The notes below the pieces were generated by a model. The model worked only from the letters and a program-made list of their open reading frames with translations, had not been told where the DNA came from and searched no databases. The position numbers were made by a program, and so were the translations under genes. DNA of 64,000 nt from Pelomonas saccharophila_A (GTDB lineage Bacteria; Pseudomonadota; Gammaproteobacteria; Burkholderiales; Burkholderiaceae_C), in assembly GCF_031458095.1 (NCBI RefSeq), contig NZ_JAVDXU010000002.1, positions 496,001-560,000 of the forward strand. Reading direction: 5' to 3'. The first letter of the stretch is position 1. Every line of letters starts with the position of its first letter. This document shows, piece after piece, positions 49,722-57,338 of this stretch.

Positions 49722-52700
49722 TCAGACCTTGGCCAGCAACGCGTCCCACTTGGCCTTGGCGGCCTTCTCGTGGCGGGCCTTCACATGGCCGTAGCCGCGG
49801 ATGTCTTCCGGCACGCGGGCCAGCTCGACGGCGTTGGCCAGTGAGTCGGCGCTCAAGCCGGCCAGGGCCTTGTCGACACCGGCGCGGTAGTCGGCAATCC
49901 AGCGGCGCTCCATCTTGCGTTCCTCGGTGTGGCCGAAGATGTCGAAGGCCGTGCCGCGCAGGCCCTTCATCTTGGCCAGCAGGCCGAAGGCCGGACGCAC
50001 CCAGCCGCCGAAGGGGCGCTTGACCAACTCGCCCTTGTTGTTCTTCTTGGCCAGCAGCGGCGGCGCGAGGTGGTGCACGAGCTTGTAGTCGCCCTCGAAC
50101 ATGCCGGCGATCTTGCTGGTGAAGGCCGTATCGGTGTGCAGGCGGGCGACCTCGTACTCGTCCTTGTAGGCCATCAGCTTGAACAGATAGCGGGCCACGG
50201 CCTCGGTCAGCGTGGTCTTGCTGCCGAGCTTGGCTTCGGCAGCACGCACCTTGTCGACGAAAGCCTTGTACTCGGCCGCATAGGCGGCGTTCTGGTAGCC
50301 CGTCAGGAAGTCGACGCGCTTGGCGACGATCTCGTCGACGCTCTGGCGCTTGACCAGCTGGATGACGGCCTGGGCCGCGTACAGCGACTGCACGGCCTTC
50401 AGGTCATGCGCGCAGCGGCGGCCCCATTCGAAGGCGGCCTTGTTGTTGTCGATCTGCACGCCGTTGAGCTCGATGGCGCGCATCAGCGCGTCATAGCTCA
50501 GCGGGATGCGGCCCTGCTGCCAGGCATAGCCCAGCATCAGCGGGTTGGTGTAGAGGGAATCGCCCAGCAGTTTGACGGCCACTTCCTCGGCATCGAAGGA
50601 ACCCAGGTGGTCACGGCCCACCGCGTTGCCGACGGCCTGCTCGCAGGCGGCGCCGGGGAAGCTCCAGTTCGCGTCGTTGACCAGCGTCGCCGTCGGCGAG
50701 CCATGGGTGTTCAGCGCGACATAGGTGCGGCCCTCGCGCATGACGGCCAGCGTCGCCTTGTTGGCGGCGACGATGGCATCGCAGGCGATGACGAGGTCGG
50801 CCTCGGCCGTGCCGACCTTGGTGCAGTAGATGGCCTCCGGCGTGTCGGCGATCTGGATGTGGCTCCAGGTCGCGCCGCCCTTCTGGGCCAGGCCGGCGGC
50901 GTCCTGGGTGATGACACCCTTGCCTTCCAGGTGGGCGGCCATGCCCAGCAGCTGGCCGATGGTGATGACACCCGTGCCACCCACGCCGCCGACGACGATG
51001 CCCCAGGCCTCTGCGGCGTTCGGGATGACGGGCAGCGGCAACGGCGGCAGCGCCGCGTCGAAGGGGCTCTTGCGGGCGTCCTTCTTGGGCTTCTTCAGCT
51101 CGCCACCTTCGACGGTGACGAAGCTCGGGCAGAAGCCCTTCACGCAGGAGTAGTCCTTGTTGCAGGTGTTCTGGTTGATCTGGCGCTTGCGGCCGAAATC
51201 GGTCTCCAGCGGCTCGACCGACAGGCAGTTGGACTGGATGGAGCAGTCGCCGCAACCTTCGCAGACCAGCTCGTTGATGACGACGCGCTTGGCGGGATCG
51301 ACCATCTTGCCGCGCTTGCGGCGGCGGCGCTTCTCGGTCGCGCAGGTCTGGTCGTAGATGATGGCCGTCGTGCCCGGGATCTCGCGGAACTGGCGCTGGA
51401 TCTCGTCCAGCTCGTCGCGGTGGTGCACGGTGACCCCAGGAGCCAGGGCGACACCCTCATATTTCGCCGGCTCGTCGGTGACGATGACCAGCTTCTTGAC
51501 GCCTTCCGAGATCACGCTGTTCATGATCTGGATGACGGTGTGGCCCTCGGGGCGCTCGCCCACGGTCTGGCCGCCGGTCATCGCGACGGCGTCGTTGTAG
51601 AGGATCTTGTAGGTGATGTTGACGCCCGCGGCGATGCTCTGGCGGATGGCCAGGCTGCCGCTGTGGAAATAGGTGCCGTCACCGAGGTTGGAGAAGATGT
51701 GCTTCTCGTCGGTGAAGGGCGCCTGGCCGACCCAGGGCACGCCCTCGCCGCCCATCTGCGTGAAGGTGGCCGTGTTGCGGCCGGGCATCCACGTGACCAT
51801 GTAGTGGCAGCCGATGCCACCCACCGCACGCGAACCTTCCGGCACGCGCGTGCTGGTGTTGTGCGGGCAGCCCGAGCAGAACCAGGGCGTGCGGTCGGCG
51901 CCGCCGGCCGTCTGGGTCTCGGCCTTCAGCGCGTTTTCCTTGGCGTCGATGATGGCCAGGCGGGCATCCAGGCGGGCCACGATGTCGCTGTCCACGCCGA
52001 GCTTTTTCAGGCGCTTGGCGATGGCGCGGGCAATGATGGCCGGCGTCAGGTCGGCCTGGGGGCGCAGCAGCCAGTGGTCGCTGGGGTTGGGCACGCTCCA
52101 CTCGCCGCCCTCGCCGCCATCTCCGGCGTCGAACTTGCCAAGCACATTGGGGCGCACGTCGGAGCGCCAGTTGTAGAGCTCCTCCTTGACCTGGTACTCG
52201 ATGATCTGGCGCTTCTCTTCGACGACCAGGATCTCCTGGAGGCCCTTGGCGAACTCGCGCGCCACTTGGGCTTCGAGCGGCCACACCACGTTGACCTTGT
52301 GCAGGCGGATGCCGATGCGCCGGCAGGTGTCCTCGTCCAGGCCCAGGTCGTGCAGGGCCTGGCGGGTGTCGTTGAAGGCCTTGCCGCTGGTGATGATGCC
52401 GAAGCGGTCGTTCTTGCCTTCGATGACGTTGTAGTTCAGGCGGTTGGCACGGATGTAGGCCAGGGCCGCGTACCACTTGTAGTTCATCATCCGCGACTCC
52501 TGCTCGAGCGGCGGATCCGGCCAGCGGATGTGCAGGCCGCCCGGCGGCACGACGAAGTCCTCGGGCAGGATGATGTTGACGCGGTCGGGGTCGACGCTGA
52601 CGGAGGCCGACGACTCGACGATCTCCTGGATGGTCTTCATGCCGGCCCACAGGCCCGAGAAGCGGCTCATCGCAAAGGCGTGCAGGCCCATGTCGAGGAT

Positions 52701-53267
52701 GTCCTGCACGCTGCTCGGGAAGAAGGTCGGAAAGCCGACCGCCTTGAAGACGTGGTCGCTCTGGTGGGCCGCCGTCGAGCTCTTGGCGATGTGGTCGTCA
52801 CCGGCAATGGCGATGACGCCGCCGTGCTTGGACGTGCCGGCCATGTTGGCGTGCTTGAAGACGTCGATGCAGCGGTCCACGCCCGGGCCCTTGCCGTACC
52901 AGAGACCGAAGACGCCGTCGAACTTGGCCTTCTCGGGGAAGAGGTCGAGCTGCTGCGTACCCCAGACGGCCGTCGCACCGAGTTCCTCGTTGACGCCCGG
53001 CTGGAAGACGATGTTCTGCTTTTCCAGGTGCTTCTTGGCCGCCCACAGCGCCTGGTCATAGGTGCCCAGCGGCGAGCCGCGGTAGCCGCTGATGAAGCCG
53101 GCGGTGTTCAGGCCGGCCATCGCATCGCGTGTGCGTTGCAGCATGGGCAGGCGCACCAGGGCTTGCACGCCGCTCATGAAGGCACGGCCGGAATCGAGGG
53201 CGTATTTGTCGTCGAGCGAGACGGTCTGAAGAGCCTTCAGCACGTGTTCGGGCAGCGGGGCGTTCAT
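49722..53267 (-). CDS. Indolepyruvate ferredoxin oxidoreductase, fused alpha/beta subunits
   Basis: A 1181-residue protein. The N-terminal pyrimidine-binding and middle ThDP-binding regions carry GFISGYRGSPLGTYD, GGVIAIAGDDH and GIGCHYMVTWMPGRNT; a ferredoxin-type segment CEGCGDCSIQSNC lies near residue 665; the C-terminal beta-type domain has VGGVGGTGVITIGQLLG. It oxidises arylpyruvates or branched 2-oxo acids to acyl-CoA, reducing ferredoxin, in amino-acid catabolism. ATG 53267 has AGGAG 8 nt upstream. It is divergent from an Lrp regulator, the usual arrangement. Confidence 0.95.
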   Translation of the reverse strand: MNAPLPEHVLKALQTVSLDDKYALDSGRAFMSGVQALVRLPMLQRTRDAMAGLNTAGFISGYRGSPLGTYDQALWAAKKHLEKQNIVFQPGVNEELGATAVWGTQQLDLFPEKAKFDGVFGLWYGKGPGVDRCIDVFKHANMAGTSKHGGVIAIAGDDHIAKSSTAAHQSDHVFKAVGFPTFFPSSVQDILDMGLHAFAMSRFSGLWAGMKTIQEIVESSASVSVDPDRVNIILPEDFVVPPGGLHIRWPDPPLEQESRMMNYKWYAALAYIRANRLNYNVIEGKNDRFGIITSGKAFNDTRQALHDLGLDEDTCRRIGIRLHKVNVVWPLEAQVAREFAKGLQEILVVEEKRQIIEYQVKEELYNWRSDVRPNVLGKFDAGDGGEGGEWSVPNPSDHWLLRPQADLTPAIIARAIAKRLKKLGVDSDIVARLDARLAIIDAKENALKAETQTAGGADRTPWFCSGCPHNTSTRVPEGSRAVGGIGCHYMVTWMPGRNTATFTQMGGEGVPWVGQAPFTDEKHIFSNLGDGTYFHSGSLAIRQSIAAGVNITYKILYNDAVAMTGGQTVGERPEGHTVIQIMNSVISEGVKKLVIVTDEPAKYEGVALAPGVTVHHRDELDEIQRQFREIPGTTAIIYDQTCATEKRRRRKRGKMVDPAKRVVINELVCEGCGDCSIQSNCLSVEPLETDFGRKRQINQNTCNKDYSCVKGFCPSFVTVEGGELKKPKKDARKSPFDAALPPLPLPVIPNAAEAWGIVVGGVGGTGVITIGQLLGMAAHLEGKGVITQDAAGLAQKGGATWSHIQIADTPEAIYCTKVGTAEADLVIACDAIVAANKATLAVMREGRTYVALNTHGSPTATLVNDANWSFPGAACEQAVGNAVGRDHLGSFDAEEVAVKLLGDSLYTNPLMLGYAWQQGRIPLSYDALMRAIELNGVQIDNNKAAFEWGRRCAHDLKAVQSLYAAQAVIQLVKRQSVDEIVAKRVDFLTGYQNAAYAAEYKAFVDKVRAAEAKLGSKTTLTEAVARYLFKLMAYKDEYEVARLHTDTAFTSKIAGMFEGDYKLVHHLAPPLLAKKNNKGELVKRPFGGWVRPAFGLLAKMKGLRGTAFDIFGHTEERKMERRWIADYRAGVDKALAGLSADSLANAVELARVPEDIRGYGHVKARHEKAAKAKWDALLAKV

Positions 53268-53492
53268 CGGTGGGAGCTCCTGGGTGGCGGCCCGGGGCGG
53301 CACGCCCTCGTGAGGCGGTCGCGCGGGTGATTTAGCCAAAAGGCCAGTATGGCCGGACCGGTCAGTGTAGGGAAATGGCAGCGAGCAGTGCTTTCTCATT
53401 TGCGCTCGAAATCGCGCCGATTGGCAATTTCCTTTCTCCAAGATGCAAAATCAGCGCGGATTGCATCGCCACTTCGCCGATCAGGGCAAACC

Positions 53493-53996
53493 ATGAGCAC
53501 CGAAGAAGCCACGCCGGAAGCCCTCGACCGCCACCACATCGCCATCCTGGCCGAGCTGCAGGCCGACGCCCGCCTGTCCAACGCCGAGCTGGCCCAGCGC
53601 ATCGGCCTGTCGGCCGCGCCGACGTGGCGGCGCGTCAAGTGGCTGGAGGACCAGGGCTATATCACCGGCTACCGCGCCGAGATCGACCGCCGCAAGCTCG
53701 GCCTGGGCGTGCTGGCCTTCGTGCGAGTGGACGCCGAGCGCAGCGCGGGCGCGGCGACCAAGCCGCTGGAGGACGCCATCCGCCAGCTGCCCGAGGTCAT
53801 CGCCTGCCACTACATCTCGGGCGCCGGCACCTTCGAGCTGCAGGTCATGGCCACCGACCTGGACGCCTTCTCGCGCTTCTCCATCGACACGCTGCTGAAC
53901 CTGCCGAATGTGAAGGACATCCACACCAGCTTTTCGCTAGGTGAAGTGAAGGCAAGCGGTGTGTTGCCGCTGGGCCATCTCGACGCGAAGACGTGA
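53493..53996 (+). CDS. Lrp/AsnC-family regulator of the divergent indolepyruvate oxidoreductase
   Basis: A 167-residue protein. The N-terminal helix-turn-helix (LDRHHIAILAELQADARLSNAELAQRIGLSAAPTWRRVKWLEDQGYI) and C-terminal RAM ligand domain (EVIACHYISGAGTFELQVMATDLDAFSRFSIDTLLNLPNVKDIHTSFSL) are complete. It should sense an amino acid and control the divergent oxidoreductase. The 225-bp gap between the genes holds A/T-rich patches (for example GGCAATTTCC near 53425), typical of Lrp sites. Confidence 0.92.
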   Translation: MSTEEATPEALDRHHIAILAELQADARLSNAELAQRIGLSAAPTWRRVKWLEDQGYITGYRAEIDRRKLGLGVLAFVRVDAERSAGAATKPLEDAIRQLPEVIACHYISGAGTFELQVMATDLDAFSRFSIDTLLNLPNVKDIHTSFSLGEVKASGVLPLGHLDAKT

Positions 53997-54059
53997 ACAG
54001 TCACCTCAACAGGCCGGCGCCCTTGCGCAGAATGCACAGCATCACCCGCGGGAGACGCC

Positions 54060-54335
54060 TTGGATATCGCACTCGTTTCATTGCTGGCCGTCGTGATGGG
54101 CCTGTGGGGCAGCCAGCGCAGCACCGAGCGCCGGCTGAAAGCGCTGCAGGCCGACCTGGCGCTGGTGCGGCAACATCTCGGCCTCATCAGTACCGAGCCC
54201 AGCGCCGCCGTGCGTGAGCTGGCGCGCGACCCCGAGCGACGCATCGACGCCATCCGGCTGTACCGGGAGCAGTCCGGCACCGAGTTGCGCGAAGCCAAGG
54301 CCATCGTCGACGCCCTCGCGGCCCAGCGCGACTGA
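54060..54335 (+). CDS. Small membrane-anchored protein with L7/L12 C-terminal-like domain
   Basis: A 91-residue protein starting at TTG 54060 behind GGGAG; no in-frame ATG gives the N-terminal helix. Residues 1-18 form a hydrophobic anchor (DIALVSLLAVVMGLWG), followed by a short coiled segment (RRLKALQADLALVRQHLG). The C-terminal 35 residues (DAIRLYREQSGTELREAKAIVDAL) match the pattern of the ribosomal L7/L12 C-terminal domain. Proteins of this type are hypothetical. It may bind translation GTPases or simply reuse the fold. Confidence 0.75.
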   Translation: MDIALVSLLAVVMGLWGSQRSTERRLKALQADLALVRQHLGLISTEPSAAVRELARDPERRIDAIRLYREQSGTELREAKAIVDALAAQRD

Positions 54336-54356
54336 GGCCTGCGTCAGAATCGAGCG

Positions 54357-55934
54357 ATGCCCCTGGTCTACAAGATCGCCAGCACCGCGGCCGAGTTCGA
54401 GGCCATCCACGACCTCAACTACCGCACCTTCGTCGAAGAGATTCCGCAGCATCCGCCCAACCCGCAGCGCCGGCTGGTGGACCGTTTCCACGACGAGAAC
54501 ACCTATGCGATCGCGCTGGATGGCGACGAGCTCGTCGGCATGATCGCCGGCCGCGCGCGACGGCCCTTCTCGCTGGACGGCAAGCTGGCCAACCTGGACG
54601 CCCACCTGCCCACCCACCAGCGCGCCATGGAGGTGAGGCTGCTCGCGGTGGCGCCGGGCTGGCGCAAGGCCAGCGTGTTCGCCCGCCTCGCCGGCGTGCT
54701 GGGCCGCGAATTCCGCGACCAGGGCTGCGACCTCGCCGTCATCTCGGGCACGACGCGCGAACTCAAGCTCTATGCCCATCTCGGTTTCCAGCCCTTTGGC
54801 CCGCGCGTGGGCAGCGGCGACGCCGTCTACCAGCCGATGTGGCTGCGCCTGCCCGACTACGCCGAGCGCGTTGCCCATCTGGAGCTGAGCGCCGGCAACG
54901 AGGCCACGTCCTTCCTGCCCGGCCCCGTCTCCCTGTCGGCGGCGGTGCGGGGGGCCTGGAGCAGTGAGCCCGTGTCGCACCGTTCGTCCGAGCACCTGCG
55001 GCGCGTGCAGCGCATCAGCGAACGCCTGCAGGCCTTGACCGGTTGCGCCGGCGCCCTGCTGCTGCCCGGCGGCGGCACCCTGGCCAATGATGCGGTCGCG
55101 GGGCAGATCCGCCAACGCGGCGGCGCGGGTCTGGTCATCACGAATGGCGAGTTCGGCGAGCGCCTGGCCGACCATGCGCGGCGCTGGCAGCTGCCGCACC
55201 AGACCCTGTCGCTGGCCTGGGGCGAGCCCATCGACGCGCAGCGCCTGCGCATCCTCCTCGCGGAGCAGCGGCCAGCCTGGGTATGGGCCGCCGCCTGCGA
55301 GACCTCGACCGGCATGCGCAATGCCCCCGAGCTGTTGCGCGAGGCCTGCGCCGAAGTGGGCGCGGCCCTTTGCCTGGACGCCGTCAGCGCGCTGGGCCTG
55401 CAGCCGCTGGACCTGAAGGGCGTCTGGCTGGCCAGCGGCGTCAGCGGCAAGGCCCTGGGCAGCTATCCCGGCCTCGCCCTGGTGCTGCACGACGGCTCGC
55501 TCGCTCCCGCGGGCGCATTGCCCGCCGCCCTTGACCTGGGCGCCATCGTCCAGGCCGGCGGCGTCGCGTCCACGCAGAGCTCGAACGCCGTGGCCGCGCT
55601 GGAAGCGGCCCTGGAGCTGAACTGGCCGGCGCATTGGCAGGCCACGCAGGCGGCGGATGCCCAACTGCGTGAAGCCTTCGACGCCATGGGCCTGCCCGCC
55701 GCGGTAGCCACGCCCGACGCCCAGCCCGGCGTCATCACCCTGGCCCTGCCTTCCGGCGTCGATGCCCAGCGCCTGGGCCAGCGCCTCGCCCGCCTGGGCT
55801 GCCGCATCGCCTGGCAGAGCGCGTACCTGCGCGAGCGCAACTGGGTGCAGGTCTGCCTGATGGGCGCCTGGCGGCCCGCGGCCGTGGAGGTGCTGCCAGC
55901 GCTGCTGCGGCGTTACGCTGGCTTGGCGGATTAG
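54357..55934 (+). CDS. GNAT-aminotransferase (class V) fusion protein
   Basis: A 525-residue fusion. Residues 1-180 are a GNAT (MEVRLLAVAPGWRKASVFARLAG; YAHLGFQPFG); 185-525 are a class V aminotransferase with LLPGGGTLANDAVAGQI, ACETSTGMRNAPELLREACAEVGAALCLDAVSALGLQPLDL (cofactor Asp) and ASGVSGKALGSYPGLALV, where the Lys would bind PLP. The aminotransferase resembles alanine-glyoxylate or 2-aminoethylphosphonate transaminases. The fusion suggests an amine is transaminated and its product or substrate acetylated. The substrate is unknown. Confidence 0.88.
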   Translation: MPLVYKIASTAAEFEAIHDLNYRTFVEEIPQHPPNPQRRLVDRFHDENTYAIALDGDELVGMIAGRARRPFSLDGKLANLDAHLPTHQRAMEVRLLAVAPGWRKASVFARLAGVLGREFRDQGCDLAVISGTTRELKLYAHLGFQPFGPRVGSGDAVYQPMWLRLPDYAERVAHLELSAGNEATSFLPGPVSLSAAVRGAWSSEPVSHRSSEHLRRVQRISERLQALTGCAGALLLPGGGTLANDAVAGQIRQRGGAGLVITNGEFGERLADHARRWQLPHQTLSLAWGEPIDAQRLRILLAEQRPAWVWAAACETSTGMRNAPELLREACAEVGAALCLDAVSALGLQPLDLKGVWLASGVSGKALGSYPGLALVLHDGSLAPAGALPAALDLGAIVQAGGVASTQSSNAVAALEAALELNWPAHWQATQAADAQLREAFDAMGLPAAVATPDAQPGVITLALPSGVDAQRLGQRLARLGCRIAWQSAYLRERNWVQVCLMGAWRPAAVEVLPALLRRYAGLAD

Positions 55935-56011
55935 GGCCGCGCGTGAACAAGCCGCGCCGCGACAGACCGAAGGTCACAGTTCGCCACGCGCAGCCGCGGT
56001 AGGCTAGGACC

Positions 56012-57127
56012 ATGGCGATGTCGCATTTCCGTCGACTCGGCGAACTCTGGCTGGGCAGCGATCCCGCCCAGCGACTGCGGCTGCGCCAGAACCTGCTCGC
56101 CGTGGCCCTGATGGGCATCAGCGTCGCGATGCTGCACTACGCGGTGCATATCGACGGCCGGCCCGCAGGCCCCTGGCTGTGGCCGTGGACGGTGATGTCA
56201 CTGGGCGGCCTCGCCCTGGTCTACGCCGCCATCCGCAGCGGCTGGTCGCTGCGCTTTGCCGACCCCTCGCTGACCCGCGAGCAGATCGCCTTTGCCATTG
56301 CCGCAGCCGCCCTGGCCTATGCCCAGGCCGGCGCGCTGCGCGGCGCCTGTTTCCCGGCACTGATGCTGACGCTGATGTTCGGCATGTTCCAGCTGCGCAC
56401 GCGCAATGCCCATGCGATGGGCGTTTACGCGCTGCTCGTGTTCGGCCTCGTCATGGGCGTCATGGCCTGGGTGGATCCGATGCACTACCCCCCGGCGGTG
56501 GAGCTCGGCCATTTCATGATGCTGGCTTGTGTGCTGCCCGCCGGCGCAGTGCTGACGACCCGGCTGGGCCATATCCGCCGCCGCCTGTCGGACCAGCGCA
56601 AGGAGCTGGAGCGCACCCTCGCCCAGCTGCAGGCCATCGCCACCCGCGACGAGCTGACCGGCCTGCCCAACCGCCGCCAGATGCAGGCCCTGATGGACCA
56701 GGAGCTGCTGCGCTCGCTGCGCCACCATCACGACTTCTGCATCGCCATCGTCGACCTCGACCACTTCAAGCGCGTCAACGACGAGCACGGCCATGCCGCG
56801 GGCGACACTGTGCTGCGCGCCTTCGCCCAGGGTGGCCAGACGGCCCTGCGTGGCACCGATGTGCTGGCGCGCTGGGGCGGCGAGGAGTTCCTCGTGCTGC
56901 TGCCCGAAACCGCCATGCCCCCCGCTGTGGCCGGCATGGAGAGGCTGCGCCAGCAGACCGCCGCCCTGCGCATCGCCATCGATGGCGGCACGCAGGTGGC
57001 GATCACGGTCTCCATCGGCCTGACCGGGCATAGGCGCGGCGACACCCTGGCCCAGACCCTGGAACGCGCCGACCAGCTGCTCTACAAGGCCAAGGCCGAG
57101 GGGCGCAACCGCACCTGTATTGACTGA
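56012..57127 (+). CDS. Membrane-bound GGDEF diguanylate cyclase
   Basis: A 371-residue protein. Five or six helices (about 28-190) form a membrane sensor domain. The GGDEF domain has LTGLPNRRQM at its start, the active-site variant WGGEEF, and an RGTD inhibitory site five residues upstream. It should synthesise cyclic di-GMP and be feedback-inhibited. ATG 56012 (a second ATG is two codons later). A composite dispersed repeat follows its stop within 3 bp. Confidence 0.92.
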   Translation: MAMSHFRRLGELWLGSDPAQRLRLRQNLLAVALMGISVAMLHYAVHIDGRPAGPWLWPWTVMSLGGLALVYAAIRSGWSLRFADPSLTREQIAFAIAAAALAYAQAGALRGACFPALMLTLMFGMFQLRTRNAHAMGVYALLVFGLVMGVMAWVDPMHYPPAVELGHFMMLACVLPAGAVLTTRLGHIRRRLSDQRKELERTLAQLQAIATRDELTGLPNRRQMQALMDQELLRSLRHHHDFCIAIVDLDHFKRVNDEHGHAAGDTVLRAFAQGGQTALRGTDVLARWGGEEFLVLLPETAMPPAVAGMERLRQQTAALRIAIDGGTQVAITVSIGLTGHRRGDTLAQTLERADQLLYKAKAEGRNRTCID

Positions 57128-57129
57128 AG

Positions 57130-57322
57130 CCCCTCGTCCAAGGATTCCCTTGGCCGGGACCGCGCTGCAGCCAGCGGCCGCAGCGCTTCGGCAGGCACAG
57201 GCCGCCCACCGGGCGCCCTGTGTCCGGCCTCAGCCCCCGAGGGGACGCCGATGCTTGCCGGATCGACCGGCAAGCACTTCGCCCTAGGCGGGCCGGCTAG
57301 GGAGCGGCCCGGCGCTCGGCCC
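57130..57322 (+). repeat. Dispersed structured repeat, copy 5, composite
   Basis: It begins 2 bp after the stop of the GGDEF gene. It combines the full consensus of copies 1-4 with the element seen in tRNA-Arg and after dctP: the middle, read in reverse, is CTGAGGCCGGACACA, a CACAGG-G-CGCCC/GGGCG-G-CCTGTG hairpin and a second hairpin GCGCTGC/GCAGCGC. It shows that the two families are parts of one larger unit. Confidence 0.85.
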
Positions 57323-57338
57323 GCGGATACGCACCACG

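Noticed and set aside
49929..53330. 1133-codon plus-strand open frame
   Set aside because: It is the antisense shadow of the indolepyruvate oxidoreductase gene, whose motifs are intact. The composition of the shadow is not protein-like.
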